Positions 1-10,116 of a stretch of DNA of 64,000 bases are shown in pieces. A model generated the notes under the pieces. The model ran no database searches and was not told the origin of the DNA. It saw only the letters and a program-made list of their open reading frames with translations. Source of the stretch: Sphingobacterium sp. SRCM116780 (GTDB taxonomy: Bacteria > Bacteroidota > Bacteroidia > Sphingobacteriales > Sphingobacteriaceae); the NCBI RefSeq assembly GCF_021442025.1, contig NZ_CP090446.1:1984001-2048000 (forward strand). Direction: 5' to 3'. Every line of letters starts with the position of its first letter. The stretch's first letter is position 1. Position numbers and translations under genes: made by a program.

Positions 1-2134
<2,134 letters not shown>

Positions 2135-2138
<4 letters not shown>

Positions 2139-3373
2139 AATTTTTTATATTTTAATTCCCAGTCAGGATGCCAACCGATTTCTGGTATATTAGATAGTTT
2201 TAGGAATGTACCATTACGTATATAACTATTCGAGGAGTTAAAAGTAAAACCCTCTTGAAAATTGACTTCGATATTATGCATTATATAATCAAAAATTTTG
2301 ATAGCCATCTCATTTTTCTCCATATCATTATACTCCTCCAGTTCTTTTATTATGACCGTATCTACGTAACTTTGCCACCTATCCATACAGGCTTTTTGAA
2401 ACGCTCTAAAATCTGGCTCAGTGAAGTCTCCTCCTATTACAATGTGTGCCATTTCAATATCATGATATATGAAATCCAATACTGCATTTTCAATAAGTCT
2501 TTCTTTTGCAGATTTCTTACGATTGAGATCAGAAATCTGTGCCACGAATAATTCCTTCTTTACTTCCGAAAGACGCTTGAAATCAATTGTTCCTAAATCA
2601 TCTTTTTTTCTAAAAACGGCATTAACAATGGCAGGATTAGCATTTACAATAGATAACTTGGAATCGAAATCCTTTTTGGTAAATGTCGCTCCAATTTTTA
2701 TTCCCTGGAGCCATTTTGCCTTACTTCCGTTGAGTAACCATCCATACATGGCGTCATATACAAATTCTTTTCTTGCTTGGGAATAGTTATCTGTTGTCAT
2801 ATGGGTTGCAATAAAAAATCTTTCCATTAAAGACTCCTTGTCTTCAATAGAGAGATTTTCCTTTATAACTCGAAACTTATCCTCCTTTGAAAGAACGAAT
2901 TCAATAAGTTTAATAATGGGTTTGATTGATTTTCCTGCATCTTCGTTTGAAGATTGTAAACTTTGTAGCTTAGCTTTCTGCCTATCTAATAGCAACTTAA
3001 TATCTTGTATTACCTCGTCAAAGGAGCCAGTGAGAATTCTTCTCAGCAAAGAATGGTCTGCAATTTTTTTATTGGTCGAACATATAAATTTCGTCGAATC
3101 ATTAAAAATACCGCTTTCAAGCTTTTCAATCCATATTTGTAAGGTTCTCCACAATGATTTACTAGTATCCTCAAATGTAGTTCCATTTGGTGCTATACTA
3201 TGCTTTGATTGGATTGTTACCAAGACAAGGTCTTCGTCAGTCTGAACAGCAACATCGTCAACTTGCTCAATAGAAACCACATCCGTTATATTATCGAGAG
3301 TAGCTAAAAGAACCAAAGCCTTTTCAAATTGAAAGAGAAAACCTGATATTGAACCAGAGGCTGAATCGGACAT
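2135..3373 (-). CDS. ABC-3C system effector with N-terminal nuclease-like domain and ABC-3C C-terminal domain
   Basis: A 412-residue protein, first gene of the operon. The N-terminus (G11-F-L-F-Q15) leads into E36-Q-V-D39-D40-V and then I-Q55-S-K57-H58. This E...DD...QxKH spacing resembles DUF4297/Cap4-like PD-(D/E)xK nuclease domains. The middle part (about 130-290) is helical with no motif I recognise. The end contains IGWHPDWE, typical of the C-terminal domain shared by ABC-3C effectors. The start ATG at 3373 is preceded by a 550-base non-coding region that must hold the operon promoter. The nuclease assignment is inference from motifs; the assignment to the three-component family rests on the C-terminus and the coupled neighbours. 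Confidence 0.8.
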
Positions 3374-3925
3374 AGATTAAATATGGTTGTTAATTTGTAC
3401 TAAAATAGACATTTTTAAGAGATTAGACAAAAACTTCGTATGTGAAGATCCTACTTAATGTCGTTTGCTGATAAATATTAATCATATATACTATTTTAAG
3501 TAGTAAATATAAGTTAATAGCATTTACTAAAATTATGGTTATCCGTAACGAATGTGACTTACCACATCATAAACCACAAAACCAACATTTTCTTCTATAT
3601 AAAACTGGATCATACTTTCCTAATTATAACCTTCATTAATTATTGCAGTTTGCTAAATGCCCTATGTGATTGCATCGAACGCCCTACAAAGTCTGCTTGG
3701 ATATACCAAAAAGGATTAGAGTCAAGAAAAAAAAACGTAAAATCCTATTAATCAAATACATATTTCTAATATTTTTTCAATATCAGCAATAAAAGTGTTC
3801 GAAGATAATACTGTCAAGTTCACTGAACGGACATCTTAAGACAAAATAAGCACCAATAAGAATGTTTTCCTACTTCAGAATAATTCATATTCAATTTTGA
3901 GTCATACAAAATTTAAAATATAGAA
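3374..3925. other. Intergenic region between divergent transcripts
   Basis: AT-rich, 552 bases, between the ABC-3C operon (minus) and the HTH gene (plus). It should contain divergent promoters, but I cannot place a convincing TTG/TAnnTTTG pair. A 65-codon open frame at 3554-3751 has no recognisable features and I do not call it a gene. No tRNA, repeat array or transposase fragment was seen. Confidence 0.5.
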
Positions 3926-4183
3926 ATGGTATCAAAACAAGATCTTGAAATATTCAGAATAAGAATAATTGCAGATATAGAACAATTATTGGAAGTTAGT
4001 CATAGTCATTCCAAAGACGAATTTGACTGGTTAAGAAGTAAGGCTATCAGAAAAATGATGGACATATCTCCCGCAACCTTGCAGAACTTAAGAATCACTG
4101 GAAAAATCCGCCACAAAAAGATCATGGGCTCTTATTATTACAGCAGAATAGATCTACTAAAATTATTTGAAGATGAAAACTGA
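3926..4183 (+). CDS. Small helix-turn-helix DNA-binding protein (excisionase/MerR-like HTH_17 type)
   Basis: An 85-residue protein. The C-terminal half reads RKMMDISPATLQNLRITGKIRHKK followed by SYYYSRIDLLKLF, the layout of the small HTH_17-type proteins (helix, turn, recognition helix, then a two-strand wing with Tyr). The N-terminal 35 residues are an acidic helix. Such proteins are frequent on Bacteroidetes mobilizable and conjugative elements, where they act as excision or mobilization regulators. The next gene overlaps its end by 11 bases (ATG at 4173, stop 4181-4183), so they are co-expressed. Location inside the probable tRNA-Ser element supports a mobile-element role; the specific function is not known. 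Confidence 0.75.
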   Translation: MVSKQDLEIFRIRIIADIEQLLEVSHSHSKDEFDWLRSKAIRKMMDISPATLQNLRITGKIRHKKIMGSYYYSRIDLLKLFEDEN

Positions 4184-4460
4184 TACATCTAAAAGAGGTT
4201 TGATATATCTTGATAACATTTGTAATGATCCTAAACTTACTGTTTGGCATATCAGCTTACTCCTTGCAATAGTTCGATTAGCCTATCGACAAAGTGAAAG
4301 CAACATTATAAGGGTCAGCAGAAGTAAACTTATGTTAATGTCACATATCAATACTACCCCCACCTATCACAAATATTTTAAAGAACTACAAAATTATGGC
4401 TACATTAAATATACCCCATCATATCATCCAGGCTATCGTAGTACAATAGAATTATTATAA
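4173..4460 (+). CDS. Small winged-helix-like protein of a mobile element
   Basis: A 95-residue protein. I take ATG at 4173, 6 bases inside an in-frame TTG at 4167; the ATG overlaps the upstream gene's end. The sequence has a helix WHISLLLAIVRLAY, then SRSKLMLMSHINTTPTYHKYFKEL and NYGYIKYTPSYHPGY. This resembles a winged helix: a recognition-helix region followed by a 'GYIKYTPSYHPG' wing, as found in replication- or plasmid-type initiator domains. Short proteins of this type occur next to HTH_17 genes in Bacteroidetes integrative elements. I recognise no named family with certainty. Composition matches the AT-rich surroundings. Confidence 0.65.
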   Translation: MKTDTSKRGLIYLDNICNDPKLTVWHISLLLAIVRLAYRQSESNIIRVSRSKLMLMSHINTTPTYHKYFKELQNYGYIKYTPSYHPGYRSTIELL

Positions 4461-4467
4461 TCATCCT

Positions 4468-4828
4468 AATTCAGATAGTAAAAAACTTCAATACTTCAGG
4501 AGCTTTTCTCGGTCTAAATTCGGAGACACATTACGAGCAATATGGGATTTCATCTATTTTGAAAACCATATTTCTCAAAGTTCCACAAGATTATAACAGT
4601 TATAGTCAAAAATTTCAATCCCTTAATGATTAGGGAAGAAATTAGTCTATTTATCCTGAAAGCGATGAAAACATTTGTTCCCTCTTTTTGAGAATTATGA
4701 GTTAATTGCTAATCTTACTTGTACCTTGATTACAACAAATTGTACAAAGAGTTGTTAAATAAAATAACAATTCTGTTAGGTGAAAATGGTTTTAAAAAAC
4801 AGGTATAACTGATGAAGAATTATTGTAA
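4468..4828 (+). pseudogene. Possible decayed coding sequence
   Basis: No intact gene, but the plus strand has protein-like fragments in shifting frames. A 42-codon frame from 4468 has no start codon (contains KFGDTLRAIWDFIYFENH) and stops at 4594-4596. The shifted frame QDYNSYSQKFQSLND follows it. A fragment from 4740 reads LYKELLNKITILLGENGFKK; if shifted at the A-run 4794-4799 it would continue GITDEELL to a stop at 4828. This fits a gene broken by small indels, co-oriented with the two upstream genes. I do not recognise the family, and chance open frames are possible. Confidence 0.3.
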
Positions 4829-4830
4829 AA

Positions 4831-5028
4831 TTATTTATGTGAGTACTTAATTTTAGCAAATTCATTTTTTACTATTTCCTCAACTCGCAAAGATACAGAG
4901 ACTGTTGTTACTTTTTTACCAAGTGTATTCTGAATATTAAAAACTACATTATCAGAATTTCTACTCTTTTTTATTAGTTGTTCTTTTTTCTGAATATAAA
5001 CAGATTTTTTTAATGAAGAATTTTTCAT
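4831..5028 (-). CDS. Small protein coupled to the proteasome-like gene
   Basis: A 65-residue basic protein starting at ATG 5028. The stop of the upstream proteasome-like gene is at 5032-5030, so only one base separates them and the pair is surely one transcript. An in-frame extension to 5079 would overlap the upstream gene; I prefer the shorter form. The sequence is Lys-rich in its first half, then a predicted strand region (NVVFNIQNTLGKKVTTVSVSL) and a C-terminal helix. No family is recognised. Coupling to a proteasome-like peptidase suggests a partner, adaptor, substrate or inhibitor, but nothing in the sequence decides between these. Confidence 0.65.
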   Translation of the reverse strand: MKNSSLKKSVYIQKKEQLIKKSRNSDNVVFNIQNTLGKKVTTVSVSLRVEEIVKNEFAKIKYSHK

Positions 5029-5029
5029 A

Positions 5030-6343
5030 CTAAATTTTAAAATACTTATTAGCAAATGATTGATTATTTTCCATATCAAAATAATGTTTCCTTTTCATCC
5101 AAATAAAACCGTCCCCCTTGGTAACGATTGCAACGTCAACTGGCCCTCCCACACTTTCATCTGAAGAATCCAATGAAGTGAACTTACGTTTAAGTGAAGT
5201 AATATTCACTAACGATTCAGCAAGTTCTGACATATCTTCCTTCCCCATAAATGCTAAGGTATCCAATAAAGGTTTTGTTATGTTACTAAATTGATAATCA
5301 TCTAAACCTTTTATTAACTGGGTGGAAATATTTGTCAACGCAACCCTTATTTGATCTGATAAATCTGCATCTCCCAAAAGTTGTTCTATTTGATCAGAAG
5401 CACTCTTAAAACTTTTCTTAACTGAATTATGCATTTCACTTTTAAAAATCGGATCTACACCTGTCAAAACTGTAGTTGTAACATCAGCTTGAGCATAAGG
5501 AATGATATTTGAGCTATTAACAGTGCCTGGCTGAATGTATATTGGTTCCAAAACTCTAATTCTTAATCTATCACCAATTAATGCCCCAATTAATATATTA
5601 TGGCTCGACGGATACATTTCATTTTCCCCAAAACCAAAAAAGACGAAACCGCAAAAACTTTCCATTATAAATTCAATATTAATTAATGAATATAAAACAC
5701 TTTTGATTCTTTCCTTATGTTCATCATTAATACTAAATTCATCAAATTCCTCTTTAATCTTTTGCTCAATAAAATTTTCGATCTCCGACAATTCGACTGA
5801 GTAATAATTGCAATAATCTTCGTAAGATAAATCGCTATAAACTGCTTGCGGGTATGTAGACAATTTTTCTGAATATCTCTGTAGTTCTTCGGAGATTGTA
5901 CGGTGAAAAAATTCATTCCTCTGTTCTGGTGACAAACTTTCTACATCAACATCATCATTATATAAATTCTCTATAGTATTATTGATAATCGATAGGTGAG
6001 CCCAACCACAAAAACCGTAAAAGTTAGTTCTCTTTACTTCTGCTGGTACCTGCCCAAGTTTTCCATTTAAAAACCCAATAAAATCATTTTGATATTCAAC
6101 CATTGTATTAAATGAGCGATCCCCTAACTGCCTTCGGTACATCTTAATCAATGTTTCTAGAGGCATACCCAAAAGATTTGCATTACTATAGATTGCAATA
6201 CCGACAGGGTGATATTTGGAAAGGGTAAATATTTTATTACTTCTATTGTAAACTTTTTTACCATTTGTGCCTGTAACAGTTACAGCGCTGTCCGCAGCAA
6301 CCGAAATCCCTTGTGAATTTAATACTCCTACTATTGCAGTCAT
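5030..6343 (-). CDS. Proteasome-like Ntn-hydrolase (Thr-nucleophile peptidase family)
   Basis: A 437-residue protein. The N-terminus MTAIVGVL...GISVAADSAVTV...NRSNKIF matches the start of proteasome beta/HslV subunits. Removal of Met1 would expose Thr2 (T1 in mature numbering); Asp18 falls exactly at the D17 position in the AAD motif; Lys37 in NKIF corresponds to the K33 position with a three-residue insertion. Proteasomal beta subunits and HslV are usually about 170-240 residues, so this protein carries roughly 200 extra residues (approximately 100-300), which I do not recognise. No HslU/ClpX-type unfoldase gene is nearby. A 65-residue protein follows after one base. The Ntn fold and nucleophile are well supported; substrate and role are unknown. 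It lies in the putative mobile island next to the ABC-3C operon. Confidence 0.8.
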   Translation of the reverse strand: MTAIVGVLNSQGISVAADSAVTVTGTNGKKVYNRSNKIFTLSKYHPVGIAIYSNANLLGMPLETLIKMYRRQLGDRSFNTMVEYQNDFIGFLNGKLGQVPAEVKRTNFYGFCGWAHLSIINNTIENLYNDDVDVESLSPEQRNEFFHRTISEELQRYSEKLSTYPQAVYSDLSYEDYCNYYSVELSEIENFIEQKIKEEFDEFSINDEHKERIKSVLYSLINIEFIMESFCGFVFFGFGENEMYPSSHNILIGALIGDRLRIRVLEPIYIQPGTVNSSNIIPYAQADVTTTVLTGVDPIFKSEMHNSVKKSFKSASDQIEQLLGDADLSDQIRVALTNISTQLIKGLDDYQFSNITKPLLDTLAFMGKEDMSELAESLVNITSLKRKFTSLDSSDESVGGPVDVAIVTKGDGFIWMKRKHYFDMENNQSFANKYFKI

Positions 6344-6667
6344 GAAAGATTATTTAATTTATGGTAAATATATCAAATTACGTCAAATACAAAAACGAAT
6401 TAATTTAAAAAATTAATAATATCACCTATGGGATTGAAACTATTAATTTAGAAATAGATAGATAATAATTTTTTCTTAATTTAACCTAATATTTTTTGGT
6501 TATATTTGTTTATAATCTAAGAATTAGTTGTTCTTTATCAAATTGTTAAAGGTTACATATTTAAGCACTCAAGAGTTTTGTTAAAGCAGTAATAATGTTA
6601 TGGCAAAATCGTGGCAGCCAATATGATTGTACTTAGAAATGAGGTTTTAAAGTGTTTGGAAAGAGTT
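6344..6667. other. Intergenic region at the island end
   Basis: AT-rich, 324 bases, upstream of the proteasome-like gene and up to the tRNA fragment. It should hold that gene's promoter on the minus strand. I see no gene and no integrase fragment I can identify. The tRNA 5' half is absent: there is no GGAGAG-type acceptor strand and no anticodon arm ahead of the fragment at 6668. Confidence 0.5.
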
Positions 6668-6692
6668 GGTTCGAATCCCTCGCTCTCCGCCA
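6668..6692 (+). other. tRNA-Ser 3'-end fragment, probable attachment site (att) of an integrated element
   Basis: The 25 bases hold the 3' T-arm half and acceptor strand of a tRNA with GGTTCGAATCC, CTCTCC and an encoded GCCA end, matching bacterial tRNA-Ser. The bases that should pair with the 3' T-stem (CCCTC) are GTTGG instead of GAGGG, and there is no upstream tRNA body, so this is a fragment. A terminator follows at once, as expected for native tRNA flank. Elements integrating at a tRNA 3' end leave such a displaced copy on the far side, so the element lies to the left (lower coordinates). Confidence 0.75.
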
Positions 6693-6706
6693 TAATAAAA
6701 AGAAAG

Positions 6707-6722
6707 CCCGATGTCAATCGGG
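6707..6722 (+). terminator. Terminator following the tRNA-Ser fragment
   Basis: Stem CCCGAT/ATCGGG with loop GTCA, followed by TTTTG. It lies 14 bases after the tRNA CCA end, so it is probably the original terminator of the tRNA gene that once stood here. Confidence 0.65.
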
Positions 6723-6888
6723 TTTTGTTGTTTATGGACTTTTGCAAACAAGGTTTGAACAAAAGACATAAACAACAAAAGAAATGAGCGCAGCGAATGG
6801 CTTTATTGTTATATGAAGCCTTCCCCATTAGGGATCATGGAATAATCCTCGTTCAAAAAAGACAAGTTTCGATTTTGTTGTTTATGGA
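6723..6888. repeat. Three copies of TTTTGTTGTTTATGGA-type repeat
   Basis: TTTTGTTGTTTATGGA occurs at 6723-6738 and again at 6873-6888 in direct orientation. The first 14 bases also occur inverted at 6767-6780, giving a perfect 14-bp stem with the first copy. The block lies just outside the att fragment. Possibly traces of repeated downstream tRNA flank or of recombination; no gene is present in 6693-6915. Confidence 0.6.
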
Positions 6889-6915
6889 TTTTTTATCTTA
6901 TAAAAGACTATTATG

Positions 6916-7725
6916 CTACTTTTGGATTAAAGTATTAATTTCCTGAAAGCTTAACGAATCATTTGCAAAATCGAATTGACCTGATTTAATATGTTGTATC
7001 GATTTGATAAAACTGCTCATCGCATTTCTATAAAGTGAGGCCCCTAGACTAATACGTCTTACACCAATCTTTGATAGCTCTTCAAAACTTAAAGTACCAC
7101 CTTTTAATCCCATAAATACATTCAAAGGTTTATCAATGGAGCTTATTACAGATTCAATTTCTTCTTTTAAGATTATTCCTGGAGCAAAGAGAACATCGGC
7201 TCCCGCTCTTTGATATGCCTGTAAACGTTTTATTGTATCGTCTAAATCTGGATTACCAATAAAATAATTATCTGCACGAGCAGTTAGTATAAAAGGAAAA
7301 TTTAGGCTTTTGGCTGCTTCTGAAGCAGCTTTTACTCTTTCTACTGCAAGTTCAAAAGGATAATTTTTATTTGAATTTGTATCTTCAATTGAAGCACCAA
7401 CAATTCCAGTTTCAGCTGCTCTTAGTATAGTATCATAAATATTTTTGGGGCTATCAAAAAAACCGTAACCCAAATCGGCACTCACAGGTAAATCAGTCGC
7501 TGAGGTAAGCTCTCTTAAATGAACTAATACCTTTTCCAGAGCTAATGAATTATCATCAGCTCCATTTGACAATGCAAATGCAGCACCAGAAGTGGCTAAC
7601 GCTTTAAAACCATAAGAACTTAAAATCTTTGCACTTCCAATATCCCATGGATTAGGCATAATAAAAGCTGATTTCTCTTTGTGTAATTCACTAAAAATAA
7701 CTGCTTTGTCATATTGACTTTTCAT
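6916..7725 (-). CDS. Isocitrate lyase/PEP mutase family enzyme
   Basis: A 269-residue TIM-barrel protein of the PEP mutase/ICL superfamily. The start reads FIMPNPWDIGSAKIL, then ATSGAAFA, the metal-binding strand LPVSADLGYGF (about residues 88-98), GIVGASIEDTN (about 116-126) and FILTARADNYF (about 147-157). These are the superfamily's conserved strands. Members of this subgroup are commonly annotated as phosphonomutase- or oxaloacetate-decarboxylase-like; the true substrate is unknown. No KKCGH isocitrate lyase loop is present, so it is not the glyoxylate-shunt enzyme. It is followed 106 bases upstream in the transcription sense by the cupin gene on the same strand, possibly one transcript. 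Confidence 0.8.
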   Translation of the reverse strand: MKSQYDKAVIFSELHKEKSAFIMPNPWDIGSAKILSSYGFKALATSGAAFALSNGADDNSLALEKVLVHLRELTSATDLPVSADLGYGFFDSPKNIYDTILRAAETGIVGASIEDTNSNKNYPFELAVERVKAASEAAKSLNFPFILTARADNYFIGNPDLDDTIKRLQAYQRAGADVLFAPGIILKEEIESVISSIDKPLNVFMGLKGGTLSFEELSKIGVRRISLGASLYRNAMSSFIKSIQHIKSGQFDFANDSLSFQEINTLIQK

Positions 7726-7831
7726 ATTAAATCAATTTTAGAATAAAAAATGTTCTTTAACATTATCATGTTACTAATTAAATCACCAACTGTTTTCTAG
7801 TGGACTTTTAGCAACAACATCGAATATAAAA

Positions 7832-8185
7832 TTAAATTTTCGGTTTGTTTTTCAAAAAATCACCATCTATGATGAACAATTTTACACCATTTTTGCTACT
7901 GGAACAATGTGAGCTTAAATCATCTGATACGATGTAAGACATACCTTTTTCTAATTTAAAAATACTCCCATTTTTAAGTTCACTTTCAAATTCTCCATCT
8001 ACACAATATACGATATGTCCTTTTTCGCACCAGTGATCTGCGAGATAACCAGAAGAATATTCTACCATTCGCAATCTCAATCCTTCATATTGCATCGTCT
8101 GCCAAATTGCAACACCAGTCTCTCCTTTGTGTTGAACTTTTGGAATGTTATTCCAATCGATATTTTCAAATAAAATGTTACTCAT
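7832..8185 (-). CDS. Small cupin protein (DHCW-motif cupin-like)
   Basis: A 117-residue single-domain cupin. Residues 50-57 read DHWCEKGH, the metal-site strand of the group named for a DHCW motif, here with the order D-H-W-C. VYCVDGEFESEL and KLEKGMSYIVSDD follow as the other cupin strands, and H93-C94 (SSHCSS) closes the barrel. Such proteins are stand-alone small-molecule-binding or isomerase-like cupins with no established substrate. Divergent from nothing and co-oriented with the PEP mutase-like gene downstream. Identification of the fold is firm; function is not known. Confidence 0.75.
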   Translation of the reverse strand: MSNILFENIDWNNIPKVQHKGETGVAIWQTMQYEGLRLRMVEYSSGYLADHWCEKGHIVYCVDGEFESELKNGSIFKLEKGMSYIVSDDLSSHCSSSKNGVKLFIIDGDFLKNKPKI

Positions 8186-8738
8186 ACAAATTTTGTCTGT
8201 TTAAATGAATTAATACTGTCTTGCAATTATAACCCAACTTATACCCTATTCTATTGTTTGAGTGGGAAAGCTCGAACCGGTTAATAAAATGTATCTTCTT
8301 GAATTCATTTCAATAGACATCAATATTTCCTTATTGTTGTCGTTGTTTTGAAAGGCAACTATATAAAACATAGTATTTATCACAAAATATTAATATTATA
8401 CTGTGTTTTTTTCTAATAAGTTCAATTGGGAATCTACTGGTAGAAACTCTTATTTGAAAAAGTAGTTTTTACACCTTTAAAATTGCTATTAGCTATGTTA
8501 ATCTTTATTGTAGTAAGGAAAAGAAACTATATAGCACATAATTCAAGTAGTTGATTTTTGATTGCGTTCTTTTACACAGGTCATGTTTTAGTAGTGTAAA
8601 ATTTGAATACTTTCAAAAAAGAATAACATAAAGACATTCTCTTTTATATTTACCTAATGCTTAATTAAGAAGTAATATTCCATCAAAAATATATTTTCTT
8701 CTTGATCTATTCACATTAATGAGATTTTATACTCTAAA
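8186..8738. other. Intergenic region, no gene seen
   Basis: This 553-base stretch is very AT-rich and stop-rich in all frames. It contains no recognisable gene remnant, tRNA or strong hairpin. It would include the promoter of the cupin gene on the minus strand and the 3' flank of the NTF2-like gene. Confidence 0.5.
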
Positions 8739-9095
8739 TTAATTAGTATAATGAGCGATCATTTTATTTACCAACCCTTTATCGTCAAAAAACATAACTT
8801 CTATTGACATTTTATTCATGATAGATTTGTAATACAAAGCCACAGAATTAACTCCCGAGGTAACTGCAATAAGCTCAAAATGTAAATCTGGGAATTTTAG
8901 TAAAGCTTTATTCCAATAATCTTTGATCAAGTCTTTTCCTATTAATGAACCATTTTCTATACCTGCTACCAATTTGATCATTGGTGTTATAATTTCAATA
9001 TCATCAGCATAATGATCCATTATATTCTCTAAATCATGAGAGTTCCACGAATTTATCCATTCTTGAGCAAATTTTTGAGCATCCATATAAATCAT
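8739..9095 (-). CDS. SnoaL/NTF2-like protein
   Basis: A 118-residue alpha+beta cone protein. AQEWINSWNSHDLENIMDHYADDIEIITP is the typical N-terminal helix and first strand of NTF2-like/SnoaL proteins, with a C-terminal strand ending VNKMIAHYTN. The domain makes up the whole protein. ATG at 9095 is taken; a second ATG at 9086 (MDAQKF) is equally possible and would be three codons shorter. Members are ketosteroid-isomerase-like enzymes or ligand-binding proteins of unclear role. It is divergent from the AraC gene at 9197 (about 100 bases apart), so that regulator may control it. Confidence 0.75.
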   Translation of the reverse strand: MIYMDAQKFAQEWINSWNSHDLENIMDHYADDIEIITPMIKLVAGIENGSLIGKDLIKDYWNKALLKFPDLHFELIAVTSGVNSVALYYKSIMNKMSIEVMFFDDKGLVNKMIAHYTN

Positions 9096-9185
9096 TAAAA
9101 TTATTATATCTATTTGCTATTTATTTTACGATATAACCAAATATAACAAATATAATTTCAAGCAAATAAATAATTAAAAATCGGT

Positions 9186-9192
9186 TACTTTG
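9186..9192 (+). promoter_or_regulatory. -7 box of the AraC gene, four bases before its ATG
   Basis: TACTTTG followed by CAAC and then ATG at 9197. This resembles the Bacteroidetes -7 element (TAnnTTTG) with one base less in the spacer. If used, the mRNA would start at or next to the start codon. No clear TTG -33 element was found. Confidence 0.4.
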
Positions 9193-9196
9193 CAAC

Positions 9197-10060
9197 ATGC
9201 TATTTCGTTTTCCACCACCTGCTCCAATCATAAATGACTCCACTTTTTTATCCAGTGGTTCAGAAACATTTGCAAAGCTGAAAATCGAATTTAAAGCAGG
9301 GAAAAGAACCGTCTTTATGACTGAGCATACGCTTATTTTTGTAATAAGTGGAATAAAGCTTTTACATTTTTCAGACCAAACCTTAAAAATCACTCCAGGT
9401 CAAGTTGTTCTTTTGAAGAAAGGAATATATGTAATGGCAGAATACATTGAAGAAGGATTAGCCTTCGAGGCACTTCTGATATTCTTACCAGAAAACATCT
9501 TAAAATCTTTTATACCAAAATCCAATAAATACATTGGCTTAAATAAAAGCGATCCCTATATAGTTTTTCCAATTAACATGCTTATCCAAGATTTCAAGAT
9601 TCAGTTCCGACAATATTTTGAACATCCTTTGTTTAATTACGAACAGTTAATTCCATTGAAACAAAAGGAAATTCTGATCCTTCTGCTATCTTCAGGTTAT
9701 AAAGAACAAGCCTTAGCTTTTATTGATGCCGCTGTTAGCAAGAATGTACAGGATATGGATGCTATCATACAAGAATATATGTTGCACCCCATTACCATTG
9801 CTGAGCTTGCTAGCCTATGTAATAGAAGCCTTGCTACTTTTAAAAGGGATTTTCAAAAACAATATCATACTTCACCCAGAGTATATATCAACAAACACCG
9901 GTTAAACCATGCCAAGATGTTGCTGGAGAATACAGATAAGCAAATTTCTGAAATATCGACCGATTGCGCTTTTGAGAGCACCTCATATTTCATCCGCATC
10001 TTCAAGCAGGAGTTTGGTATTACACCACAAAGAATGAGAGCTAAAATTACTATCGAATGA
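9197..10060 (+). CDS. AraC family transcriptional regulator
   Basis: A 287-residue regulator. The N-terminal half is a cupin-like effector domain (LKITPGQVVLLKKGIYVMAEY), and the C-terminus has the double HTH: PITIAELASLCNRSLATFKRDFQ (about residues 195-218) and ISEISTDCAFESTSYFIRIFKQEFGITPQRMR (about 250-281). It is divergent from the NTF2-like gene and 56 bases ahead of the SDR gene on the same strand; either could be its target. A -7-like box ends four bases before the ATG, so the transcript may be leaderless. The ligand is unknown. Confidence 0.85.
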   Translation: MLFRFPPPAPIINDSTFLSSGSETFAKLKIEFKAGKRTVFMTEHTLIFVISGIKLLHFSDQTLKITPGQVVLLKKGIYVMAEYIEEGLAFEALLIFLPENILKSFIPKSNKYIGLNKSDPYIVFPINMLIQDFKIQFRQYFEHPLFNYEQLIPLKQKEILILLLSSGYKEQALAFIDAAVSKNVQDMDAIIQEYMLHPITIAELASLCNRSLATFKRDFQKQYHTSPRVYINKHRLNHAKMLLENTDKQISEISTDCAFESTSYFIRIFKQEFGITPQRMRAKITIE

Positions 10061-10116
10061 GCCATTAGAAGTATTGTACCGTGATAAACTGCTTTAATTT
10101 TGTTAAAAAAACAAAT

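Noticed and set aside
3554..3751. 65-codon open frame
   Set aside because: No recognisable domain, no coupling and strongly AT-driven composition. It is in a divergent promoter region.
6600..6692. Complete tRNA-Ser gene
   Set aside because: The acceptor 5' strand, D-arm and anticodon arm are missing and the T-stem does not pair. Only the 3' end remains.
6598..6828. Minus-strand open frame whose middle reads MAESEGFEP
   Set aside because: The AESEGFEP stretch is the reverse complement of the tRNA-Ser 3' fragment and the frame covers the attachment site and terminator. This is a well-known false gene call at tRNA ends.
10081..10116. GTG start 36 bases ahead of the SDR
   Set aside because: The family start is MKILIVGGNG at 10117; the upstream codons are not part of a Rossmann domain.
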